NCBI GenBank assembly: GCA_019914995.1
Contig: CM034136.1
Coordinates: 821,270-885,269, forward strand
Direction: 5' to 3'
DNA: 64,000 bases
Source of the DNA: Acanthochlamys bracteata
Taxonomy: Eukaryota; Streptophyta; Magnoliopsida; Pandanales; Velloziaceae
The notes under the pieces were generated by a model. That model saw only the letters and a list, made by a program, of their open reading frames with translations, ran no database searches and was not told where the DNA came from. Below are positions 11,875-29,751 of this stretch, one piece after another. How positions within the stretch are numbered: the stretch's first letter is position 1; each line of letters opens with the position of its first letter. A program made the position numbers and the translations under genes.

Positions 11875-13982
11875 ATGGACGATCGCTTCTCTGAGAACCA
11901 CAGCACGAACAACAACAATTCAACCTGTTCTTCTGGGAGCTTCCCTGAAAGTTTACTTGATGCTTTCCAAGACTTAAACGGGTAATTAGTTGAATTGATT
12001 GGTTGTTTGAGTTGCATGTAAATTATTCTCTTGAATTATTTGATTGAGCTTCTTAATTTTCTTGAAACAAATTTATTTTTTTCAGTTTATTTCCTGAGTT
12101 ACCTGGCGGCGGCGGCGGCAATGAATATCAGTTCGATCACTTGGTGTTCGATGAATTTCCTGACGTGATACAAACTGACAACAATTCTTACCAGGTACTA
12201 GAAGTGATCGAAAAGATTTTGTTGTTTCTTTGAATGATGAAAATTTAGGCTAAGTTTACTGCATGCAGGCAAGATTTTTTTTTTTTTGGGAATTATTTCT
12301 GATAAATTCTTCAACGCAATATATGTATGTAGAATGGCATGCATATGGCTATCGATCGATCTGTGTTAGAACAAGCAGCGCTTGATCGGAAGCAGTCTTC
12401 AATTTCATCCTCATCTATATGGTCTCTGTCAGAGAGCAGTACTTCAGATCACAGCTCTCAGAATTCGGTGCCGATTTTTTTGAATGATTCGGTGAAATCA
12501 ATCAAGCAAAACAAACAAGATTCATCATCTTCCAGTTGTTCTCCGGCTGATCGAGTGAATATGAGATTTGGCAGCGATGATGAAGCACTAACAAGAGCGA
12601 TGCTTGCTGTAATTTCTTCTGGTAATTGTTGTTCTTCTGCTTCAGTGTCTCTGCAGTTACCTGAACAAGACCATCTTCATACGGGCGCTTTTAAGCCTTA
12701 CAACAAGAACAAACATGTTGTTCCAAATTCAGAAACCATGCCTAATTCTAGCTGCCAGAAGATGATCAAAACAGTTCTTTCCAAACTGAGAGAAATCAAA
12801 CCGATGAACAACGAAGATGTGCTAGTTTCTGATTCCCAGCTGCCTAGTACTGGCACTACATCTGCACACCAAAGGAACCATGTCATTTCCGAGAGGCGGC
12901 GAAGAGAGAAACTCAATGAAAGTTTTGACGTACTTAGATCGCTGCTTCCACCGAGGTGTAAGGTATGCGTTTTAGTAATGCATGGAATGTTTCAGTATAG
13001 TTTCGATTTTGATGGAAATGGATTTGCTCACTGATCGATGTATTGAAATTTTTTCTGTCTCTAACAGAAGGACAAGACATCGGTGCTTATGATTGCCAAG
13101 AACTACTTGAACACTTTGCAAAACGAAATTTCAGAACTGAAGGCAAAGAACGAGGAACTAGAATTGCGTTTAGAATCTAGGAACGAGAACCGAAGACAAG
13201 AGTGTGAATCAATCGACACAGTTCAAGTTGAAGTTACCAAGTCTCTTGAATCAAAATACGGAATCCATGACATAAACCTGAAGATTGCAGTGAAGATGGA
13301 ATGCGATATTCTGGAATTGGCTCTCCATGTTCTTGAATGTTTGAAAGAGATGATGATCATCAGCTTGATCTCAGTAGATGCAAGTACCCGATTGCCTTCA
13401 GAAAATGCTTGCGCGAATCACTCCACCCTTACTTTGCAAATCCAGGTAACTCCAAAATCCTCATAATTGTTCCCAGTAATCTCTCGTTTTTAGCTGCATC
13501 ACAGTGAGTTCCTAAAAAATAAATTTTAAAAAAATGAGTTTTCTTAAAAGGGTTTGAGATATTAAGTTTTGTATTTGATTGTAGTTAGAATTGAGTTTTT
13601 TATTTTTATTTTTTGTGATTATATGTTGAAGTGATTTTTTTGCCCAAAAAGTGAGTTTGGAGATTAGTGCCAATTTATTCCTTGTCAAAGTTAGAAGTTC
13701 CAGAACAATTAATATATTTCAAATATAAACTAAATTTAAAATTATATTTTAAAGTTACTATATTTGATTTTTAATCTATTTCATGAAAGAAACATAATGT
13801 TCTAGTTGGGGGAAGGGAATTGACTCCAAAGCTTTAGATAATATTTATTCAGAAGTTTTTATAAGAAAAACAAAATACATAATTAATTATTTGTTTTTGT
13901 GTTTTTGTTATTGCAGGCAAATGAATGGAACGAGGAGTTGTTCAAACAAATAATTACACAAGCAGTTTATAACCTCGCGTAA
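11875..13982 (+). CDS. bHLH transcription factor, bHLH041-like
   Basis: Five exons join in phase: 11875-11981, 12086-12194, 12333-12962, 13068-13445 and 13917-13982, giving about 429 aa. The order is an acidic and Ser/Asn-rich N-terminus, a Gly5 run near residue 43, a Ser-rich middle (SSISSSSIW), a basic helix-loop-helix at about residues 250-300 and a C-terminal ACT-like region. The basic region NHVISERRRREKLNESF keeps the His, Glu and Arg that read E-box DNA, and helix 2 (KDKTSVLMIAKNYLNTLQ) runs into a charged coiled coil. Intron 3 splits the loop after CK, a position common in plant bHLH genes. The combination matches the bHLH041 group as I remember it. It should act in the nucleus as a dimer; target genes are not indicated by the sequence. 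Confidence 0.88.
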
Positions 13983-14873
13983 CGGCATGCAGATACTAGG
14001 CTAATGTTTTCACTCTTTTCCTTTTCTCTTTCTTTTTTTTTTTTTTTTTAAATTTTTTTTGGCAAGGATTTATGTTTTCTTGCTAGATTGCATGATGCTG
14101 CTGGATTTTTTTCCTCAAAAATTTGAGAAGGCAAAATTACTCAGCAACAAATTCTTCCAGGGAGAAATTTTATCCTGCAGCAGAGCGTGTTTACTATAAT
14201 TTAAACTCACTTTTTTAAAAATAAATTTATAAAATAAAATAAAAAATAATATTTTATAATTATTTTATATTATAAATAAATTTCTTAATTAAAATTTAAA
14301 AAATATATTTTTAATAAAAATAATTTATTTTAATTTTTTAAGTTATTTTTTAATATAAGTAAATTTGAAGAGGTATATAAATCAATCCTAAATGTCACTT
14401 TCATTTTTTTGTTTACTTTTACAAATTTATTCTAACATACTCATTTCTGAAAAATTCATTTTTTGCTAATTAATTTGTATTTTTAAAATACTGTAAAAAT
14501 TTTATTATAAAATAAAAAGTTGAAACAATAAAATAAACTAAAAGACTTTGCCAAACGAGCTTGAACATTAACAATTTATCTTTTAAAATTTTTTTTTTCA
14601 TAGGCACTCCCAGCAAAGTCCACATGCAGAGAATCTCAGGTAAAACAAATAACAACTACCATAACAACTGGAAATTTAAAACAATATATTATTTCAATAA
14701 TAACTCATAGGAGCGTAAATATAATTTACAAGCATAGTCACAAATGTAAATTCTAAAGCCAAAAAGGTAAATAATACAGCAAACAATTGCACTTTCTATG
14801 ATAGCAGAACAGAACCAAAATTTCCAAGAGGCTACTGCTTCTTAGACTGAAACTTTGTTTTATTTTATGAATG
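13983..14873. other. Convergent intergenic region between the bHLH gene and the eIF3c pseudogene
   Basis: This holds a T-rich block near 14030-14060 shortly after the bHLH stop, then AT-rich transposon-like DNA at about 14190-14560. The last 170 bases are probably 3' UTR of the minus-strand eIF3c-like locus. No ORF is supported. Confidence 0.5.
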
Positions 14874-17800
14874 CTACGCCCTAATTCCCCTGCGGAGGTT
14901 TACCATGGGGACAGAGCCCTCTGTTGTTGATCCTCTTGCCCCAGACTGGAACCTCATCATCTTAGACCCCCCTTGCCCTGCACGGTCCCTTGGAAACCCT
15001 GCACCAGCACCCTGCCCTCATGCCCTACCTCCAGAATTAGGACGACCATAACCAGTCCCTTGCCTGCCTAGAGATGATGATACAAAATTCTCCTGCCATC
15101 TTCCTAATGCAGCTGATCCAGTGACGTCCTGTCCCTCATTTCTGCGTATAGTTGGAAGCCCATCAAGTCCACCACCAGTTCTGGCTTCGTGTGCCCTTTC
15201 ATTGCTGTCGGCAAGAATATTCAGCTTGTCAGCCATCTGAAAGAGTAGGCTTTGCACCCTGGTGTGCTCAACACCCTGGAATACTAGACATTTGGTAGGC
15301 TGGTGCCAGCTTGCATGCAGCTCATCTGCAATAATCATCTTACTGACAATGCTGTGAACTTCACCTTCTGAGAGATCAAACATTGCCACGAGCTGGTCCA
15401 AGCCCAATGAATTGTAGCAGGACGAGTAGGTAAAGAGATAAGTTCTCAGAGCCGCCTCCTTGAATTTAGACTTCAGCATATCCATCACACTTTCTCGATT
15501 TTTAAGAAGTCGCCAAGTAACAAGGGACACAACAATTTCAAATGCTTTCTGGTGGTCTCCTTTACTGAGATATAGTGGCAGCTACAACATGGTCCCTCAC
15601 ATTCTCAGGAGGTCCAACGAACATTTGCTTCTCGTTCGTTTCCAGAAGCCTTCAGAAGGACTTGCTAATTATCTTACGTTTGGCATCATGGCAGTTAGCA
15701 GCCATATTTGGAACCTCAAGGAGCATAGCACATATGAGATGGGTACCTTCAAGAAGCTCAAGATTTATGTGCATGTGGTACGGCAGCTGCCTTCTCTTTT
15801 CTCGTCTTTCCTGATGAAACCAGAAATTACTTATAAGAAATTTCAAGATGGAGCATAGTATCAAACATGTGCAATCAAAACCCAGTAGGAAGGGCTAACA
15901 ATGTCTATAGCAAGACAAAAAACAATCTGTGAATAAACCAACCTATTCACGAAATTTATAATTCTTATTCTCAACATGCTAGCATTAATACCAATCATTG
16001 TCCAAACAACATCAGGACGATCATTGCCTATGAAACATCAACTTCTGGTAGGTCATAAATCAGGCCATGACATCCAGAACAAGTTACCCTTCAGCAAAAT
16101 CTTCAAACATTGGGCACTTGTTATATCCATAAACTACATTTCCCAGCATACTCTACTGATGTTTCACTAATACATTCTGACAAAGTTCCAAATGCATATC
16201 CTAAATAAATAAAAACTGTGTTTCCACTTTACTGTAAATGTATTTAAAACAAAGTTCATGTACCTAGACGAACGACAAAAATCCATGGAAGATGCAAGAG
16301 AACTTGGGAAAAAAAAAAAAAAAAGATGAAGAAGAAGATTAAAATTACCTGTTCAGGAGTCTTCTCATGGCAACGGTTCTGCACTACACCTTGTGCAAGC
16401 AATTCCCTTACTCTACCTCTGGCATACAGTTCGGAAGACAACCATGCACTTCAACAATCAAGCCTGAACGGAAGGCACAGAGACCAAGCTGTGCCATTGT
16501 CCTATTGAACAATATCTGTGATAATACGTCCATAAGTTGAATTCCGTCTTGCAAATGACTCATTAGCAAAAGATCATGAGCAATGGTGAACTCATCAAAG
16601 AGAGCATGGTGGTAGATATCGCAGAGCATTGCCCTAGCCTTAGTCCTCTCATCTCCATATTTGTATATCATAGTAACAAGAGAATCCACAAGTGCTCTGC
16701 TACTTTCTGGAAATGTTGGTCTTCTTGGCACAAGTTTGAGGGTATCAACAAATGGCCGAGGGCCCCTATTTTCATCAGCAGCTCGTTGCTCCTCACTGGC
16801 ATCTGTCTCCCCATCCTCTCCTTCAGTCCTCTGCTCTGCCAAGTTCCTCATTGCATCATAAACCTCCTGTGGTTTATAGTACACGAGTTCAAGTAGCCTC
16901 AATGCCACCTTTGTGGCTGCTTTGAAATTTCCTCTTCTCTCCAGATAGTTTTGCACGTTCTGAGCAACAACAAAGAACATCGGTTCATCCCTAAGCCTCT
17001 CGACATACTCTTTAGTATGTGGATCAATAAACTGCAAGCTCTTCAAAAACTCGGAATCCAGTCGATCGAGGAAGGCAGCAAGGTTGCCCAGACTCTGATT
17101 GAATCCTTATAGTCAGGACCCTTCTGACTCTCATTCTCATCAGGCTCAACTGCATCATCAACCAGAATATTATCATATTGCTCAAGGATGTCAAGAATGA
17201 TAAGAATGTTATCAACACACTTATTCCACACATTGATAGGCATATGTCCGAGCAAGCTTGGATTTACATCAAACTGAGCTGAAATCAAACTGAAGAGGAT
17301 CTCAAGCTTTTGCGCAGGCGTTTTAGCAATGCGTGTGAGAAAGGTAAGCTGCTCTACTTGCTCAATTCTTCCAGTTCCCTTACGACCTCTTTGTGCCACA
17401 ATCTCCTTGAACTTCTTGTTAACAATATCCCATGTGATTTCACTGGGATCCTTCATGAACTGTTTATCCATGACCTTGCCCTTCTTGCTCATCTTTTTCT
17501 CCCATCCACCACCGTCTGCTTGCCCCTCATCCTCTTCTTCATCCTCATCCTCGCCATCACGTAAACCCATCTTTGACAGGTCTTCCTCGACCTCTGACCA
17601 GGATTCATCTTCTTCGTCCTCCTCATATTCTTCTTCGGCTCCATCCTGCTCACTCTCAGGCTTCTCACGGTACTTCGGGATCAACTCCTCATATTGCTTG
17701 TTGTTCTTTTTGAGTTTCTGCTTCATTGCATTAAGAGCTTTAGCATTGCTGCTGCTCATCTTTTTCTTTGCCTCCTTGTTGGCCAGGGCCTGAGCCAGAA

Positions 17801-18342
17801 AGTCCTCAAGCATGACTAAAGCTTTGATGTAAACATTGGGCAAACGATCCGACTCTGTAACACGAATGACTTTCGCTAGCTGCTTGTTAAGCTTCTCAAA
17901 GTTTTCCTGTAGGCTAACCCAGTCGTTAACTTTCATTGCATTGCGCATCATCAGGTCAATTGTAGCATTCATCTCATCGAACCGCTTGTCACGGGCAGAC
18001 TTGATGACACGGTGCTGACCTTCAGAGTATCACTGATGTCACTTTTATTGGCGTCCGCATAATAGTTGTAAGCAGCGCTAGGGCCTGCAGTCTCATTGCC
18101 CCCAACATCACTTCCCTCCTGAGAAAGATCCTCCTCCTCATCCTCAGATTCACTAGAACCACCCTGCAAACCAGAAATCATCGAGTAATCAAAATCATGT
18201 CCAAGTTTTAAATATCCGTATAATAACCTTCTCAAACAGAAAAAAATACAGCATGTTGGCGTCAACTAAACTCAAATTTTGCAGGGCAAAACAAAGTCAA
18301 GTAAATTGCTTGATTCACCTGTGTCCAGAAACGAGACGCCAT
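14874..18342 (-). pseudogene. eIF3c-like gene with multiple disabling lesions
   Basis: Intact eIF3c is a core PCI subunit of translation initiation factor 3. Three exons are recognisable on the minus strand: 18342-18319 (MASRFWTQ), 18163-16349 and 15810-14874. Conserved blocks include [57 protein letters not shown] and a Gly/Arg-rich tail ending LRRGIRA. The frame is broken by a missing base near 18028, one near 17087 and one near 16435, an in-frame TGA at 15652-15654 where Arg is expected, loss of 2 nt (or gain of 1) near 15567, and a second in-frame TGA at 15018-15020. Restoring frame would give about 926 codons, the family size. Introns are kept, so this is a duplicated gene and not a processed copy. 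Sequencing error is unlikely for six lesions but possible. Confidence 0.85.
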
Positions 18343-19843
18343 GATTTCTACTTTTTTACCTTCGTTTGAACGAGATCTAAAAACCCAAAAAAGAATCACA
18401 GTCACAATACAATCTAGAAGATCCACCAGATAATTAAATTTAACCAAAACAACTCTACACAAGATACCCTTTAATATAGTATTTGCACACTCCAATGAAA
18501 AACCAGAGGAATAAGAAACATCACAGAACAGAAATCAAACTAGTCACAATAATTTCTTCAAGATCTAAAGTTAAACCAATCACCGGCGCTATAATCAATC
18601 AACACTACGTTACAAACTTTTTGTTTGGTTGTTGATTAATTAACTAAAAGTCTTTCATCTAAAAAAAAATCAGAGATAATCCACTGAAACAACAATAGTA
18701 GAAGCGGCGAGAGATTTACCTGAAGGAGTTCAACGGAGCTCCTCTACCTACGAGATTTATGAAGGGTTTCTCTCGCGGTGGTGGAATATAAATCATCTGG
18801 GCTTAGATTGATCATAATCTTATTGGGCTTTATTACGGCCCGTGTATTTGAACACTTTTACTAATCCAATTTAGGATTTAGTAAATGTTGTATCCGTTAT
18901 TTTTTAAGTGAGAAAAAAAAAACACGTTCCCGCTTTTATTGATATTAGAAGTCAGTTTGTAAAAGCTCTTTATTTTAATATTTTATTTTATTAATTTTAT
19001 TTTTAATAAATTTTATAATATTATATAAAATTTAAATGTACAAATTAAACTTCAAAATTTTGTAAATATATAATTTTTATTTTTAGTAAAATATAAATTT
19101 ATATTTTTTAAAAACTTTAAATTTAAAATAATTATTTTAAGTCTTTCTTAAGTGATCTTTTAATTTATGATTATATGTTTAAAATTTTTAGAATTTATTT
19201 ACGGAAAGAGTACTAGGCATCCTAATCTACCAAATAACAGAATATATATTATCTTTACTGTACAGGTTAATCTACTTTAAATTAACTTAACAAATATTAA
19301 CCTTAAGTCTATACTGTTAAAAGTTATAATTACAAAAAAATTTAATTAAAACAATTAATGATTAAATCATATATAATTAACTACGGTCCAATTAAATAGT
19401 AGAATGTTTGAGAGTACTTATAGAAAAAAAAAATTATCTACACTTAAAAATTTTCAAAAATTTAAAATACTGTAAAAATTTTATTAAACTAAAATTATTT
19501 AAAGTTTAATAAATAATAATAAGCACCGTTAAACATAACATCCTAAACAATCCATACATGTCGCATCAATACAAAAACATATCTAGAAGTTACGAAGTTT
19601 TTTGTTACTCGATCAATCATAGTGTTTCCCGTTGCAAACGTTAAGCATACGGTGATAACGTTAATGTTACTTCTCTCGCAGAAAAAGGCCAATGTTTAAC
19701 ACAAATACAATAATGTACCTATTGATTATTGGCCTGATCAAAAATATTGTCCATACTATAAGAACAATCACATGAAAAAATAAAATCAAATGGCAATTCA
19801 TGCCGCTTTATGTTCAAAAGAAAAGGTAAGAAGAACAACTTCT
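18343..19843. other. Upstream region of the eIF3c-like locus and 3' flank of PFP-beta
   Basis: 18343-18780 includes a probable 5' UTR with an intron: on the minus strand a donor GTAAAT lies near 18714-18720. From 18860 to about 19560 the sequence is AT-rich without coding potential. 19600-19843 is probably 3' UTR and flank of the minus-strand PFP-beta gene. Confidence 0.5.
18798..18829 (-). promoter_or_regulatory. Pair of site II-like motifs (TGGGCT) upstream of the eIF3c-like locus
   Basis: TGGGCT occurs at 18798-18803 and 18824-18829, with GGCCCG close by at 18837-18842. TGGGCY (site II) elements are common in promoters of plant translation and growth genes, which bind TCP factors. Their presence suggests that the promoter of this decayed copy is still recognisable. 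Function is inferred. Confidence 0.4.
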
Positions 19844-26344
<6,501 letters not shown>

Positions 26345-26480
26345 CGCTACAATCAATTCAATTCAATTCAATTCAATTGATTCCGCATATAAGAAATAGA
26401 AAGTATAAACAACTCTTATGCTTCTGATCTGAAGTGAGAGAGAGAGAGGGTTGGTGTGGGGAATGATTTGAGATTTGTAG
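26345..26480 (-). promoter_or_regulatory. 5' UTR/promoter-proximal region of PFP-beta with simple repeats
   Basis: Just upstream of the PFP-beta start lie a (CAATT)n pentanucleotide run at about 26352-26380 and a (GA)n run at about 26433-26448, which is (CT)n on the coding strand. CT-rich 5' leaders are common in plants. The transcription start itself cannot be placed. Confidence 0.5.
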
Positions 26481-29400
26481 ATCTAGTCCGTTTTATAAGT
26501 ACATATTGTACGGGCAGGATCGATTTGGAATTGATCGGACGGTTGTTATGTGAGTTTGTTTTACTGAGGACTTGTTCTTCTTTAGGATGTCTTATTATAG
26601 AGTTTTCTTAGACTTATTTTAAAAAAATAATTATATCTTATGTGATTTATATATATATATATATATTAATCTGTGTGCATAATATTTGAATAAATTAATA
26701 AGCGGACTCTTTCTTTCTAGTTTTCTTTGTATTATATTTGATTAATTAATCTCTAATACATTCTAAAGAAAAATTGTGATGTAAATTAGTTGGAACACAA
26801 AAATTAAACTCTATTTTTAACTTAGGTGTGTTTTTTTAGTTTCAAAAATTAGTTTTTTGAAAGTGAATTTTCAAAGATGAGTTGTTAGAAATATAATGTT
26901 GTTAAAAATGTTATGTTTTTTTAATTAAAAAATGAGTTAAAGTAATTTTTTATATTTTTTTTAAATAAAATATAAATTAGAAATGATTTTTTAGTAAAAA
27001 AAGTAACTTCTGTGTGCAAAAAAATGCACTCTTAATGTTCAATACACTTTCTAAATTTTACTTATGCGAAATTTAATTATGTATTTAAAACATGCTATTA
27101 AAGTTTAAATTTTGTGGACGCGATAGTGTTCAACAAAAAAGAACATTTATAATAATGCATGCTAGCAGAACAAAATATAAGTTAATAAATTTTTATTTAT
27201 ATAAAACATTGAAGAGAAGTGTTTGTTATTCTATTTAGTGCTTGATATGATTTTCTAATATTTGGGTGGAATTTACTTGGTTCATTGTTTGGGCTTTCAA
27301 CTTGAATAAAGCCCAATACAAGCAATTCTAGCCTTGGCAGAAATTAATCAATTCCCTTTCAAACTCTAATAAATTTCAATTATCATGTTAATGCTGATCC
27401 CAATACTATAACATTAAATTAATAAATCATAATGTTTAGTTATAGTAGAATGAACTGAACATTTTTAAACTAGTTTTTCTTTGGACGTGTTTATTTTGGT
27501 ATTAAATTCATTTATTTTTTAAGTGAGTTTGGAATTAAAAATAATTATGATAAAAAAAAATTTTTAAGTGAACTTAAAATAGAAAATTTTCAGCTAAAGA
27601 AATATTAAGCTCAACTTTAAATTCTATTAGCCAGGCTATTGATTATGAATTTAATAAACCTATTAAGAATTAGAATCTAAAACTATATGTTATAATTTCA
27701 AATTTTAAGTCTCTCTAGTTTCAATTTGCTTTTGAACATAATTAAAAAATAAGTTTAATTATGTTTATTAAAAGTGAATTAAAAAGTAAAATTTTTGGCC
27801 AAATAATTGGATTTACTTTTATCTTTTAAAAGTTAAAAATAAGTTTAAACATAAAGCGTTCACAGAAAAAAGTAAATTAAGAGTTAGTAAACAAGTCTCT
27901 AATAGAATTTGCATAAAATGCAAGTCAATTTCAGTTCGAATTCAAAGCATATAAATCTTGACCCACTCATTTTCAATTATTTCGAGTCAAACATTTTTTC
28001 TTCAATGAAACTTGCTTTGCTTTTTCACATTTTCTTGAATGTTCACCTAAATTATTATATCTCAACAATTCATTTATAACAAGTCAATTATACTGCTGCA
28101 TTTGTTGCTGCTGATGCTGATAAAACTCCACCCTCTGATGTCAATGAACTGTCCGGGCTCATCGGCAACAAGTCCATTACACTTTAGAATATTTGTATAA
28201 TTGTGCATGCATGAAGAAAAAAACAGAAGAAGTTTACCCAGTTTGGCCAGAAATGAATTGGCCGAAAAAAATTCGAATACCTACGAAACGCAAATAATTA
28301 AAACAGAGTTAGGAGAAAGACGTTAACACGTCAATTAGCACGCCGGTGGCCAAAAATCGTCTAAATTGATTCCACCCATCCGGTAATGCAATCTCTAAAA
28401 ATAAGTTAAAATTCGACTCAATTGACGAATAAAAAAAAGCACTATCGAAGTAAGCAGATAATTTTTAAATGGTTACCGCAGACGGAAGTCCAGCGGAGAA
28501 GTTCGGCGAAAACCTAATTTTACCCTCGTAAAGTGAAAGTTGGTAAAAAGACAACGGCTACAGACGAAGAGAAGAAAGGTGAAATCTAGAGACAAAAGAA
28601 AGGTGCACGTCACCGGAAAAGAAACTTGTACACCGACAGATTAACGAGTTCGAAGAGGAGGGGGTGGGTGGCTGCACGAGAGCAATGAGAAGAAGGAGAA
28701 AGAAATGAGAGAAAAATCTGGATTAGAATAATATATACTACCGTTATTTTCCTAACTTAGTATGGATAAAATTTACAGCACAGTAAAAATAAACCCTCGT
28801 GTGGCTTTTTCTAAAAGCATCGTTTTGATGCTTTTTGAAGTGAAATAAGCTGCTTATTTTATGCAAAAATAAGCATAACCAAACATGCTTTTCACTGTTA
28901 AGTACTTTTTTTTTAGCAAAAATACTAAATAAGTAAAGCCAAACATGCTCTATAGAGATACTTTACTCATTTCAAATAAGTATTTTAGTTCGCAATAAAT
29001 TTTTTTAAATACTAAAAAATCACTTAAAAATTTTAAAATATATAACTAAATTATATGTTATAATTTGATATGTCTATATATAATTAGCTTTAAACAATTC
29101 TAAAAGTGAGCATTTAGCAATGTGTTTCAAAAAATAGTTTTCAATTTTTAATTTTATACTTTTAATAAATTTTTATAATATTTTATAAAATTTATTTAAA
29201 ATTTTAGAAAATATAAAAAAATTATTATATAAATTTTTTTATTATTTATTTTTAATTTTTCTAAATTAAAATAGTAAAATTCGTTTATCAAATTAAAATA
29301 AAAATAATTTTCATTCGATAAAATATTTTTAAAAAAACTCCCAAACACACATTTCATAAAAAGTTATTCCTTTGAGTTTTGTTGTTTTGGCAAAATGAGG

Positions 29401-29751
29401 CCCCTATGCTGGTTTATTTCTATTTTCATTTTTCACAATCATGCCTTACTTTTGTTTTCATTTTGAAAAAGTTAGTTTATAGCAGAATCGGGTCGCTCTA
29501 CAAATTTGGTTTTTCACTAAGTTTTTCTTTTAGAGCTTGTTTATTTTGAGATAAGTTAACTTTTTTTAAATAAATTTTAAAATAATTTTAAAATTTTAAA
29601 ATTTTAAATAAATAAATATTTATATTTATATTATAAATTTAGTTTAAGTTGAATTTCAAAAAACAAATTTTAATAAAAATGAATTACTTTAAAATTTTAT
29701 TCTATCGTTAACGTATATGTGTTGATCACTCTCAGAAACTTCTATGCGCAT
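26481..29751. other. Intergenic region between PFP-beta and the DYW PPR gene
   Basis: PFP-beta (minus) and the PPR gene (plus) are divergent here. Most of 26580-28060 and 28960-29720 is AT-rich with old MITE remnants; a (TA)n run lies at about 26650-26667. An exception is 28080-28720, which is GC-richer: a short coding-like stretch at about 28088-28186 and a strongly purine-rich block at 28560-28720. No complete gene can be supported. Confidence 0.45.

Noticed and set aside
15460..17793. Several plus-strand frames of 60-154 residues
   Set aside because: They are shadows opposite the eIF3c-like exons; the Ser-rich one at 17329-17793 mirrors the acidic linker on the minus strand.
14874..18342. 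Intact eIF3c gene with sequencing errors only
   Set aside because: Considered seriously, but six lesions in one gene while PFP-beta and RPN5 next to it read perfectly over similar coding lengths make true decay more likely.
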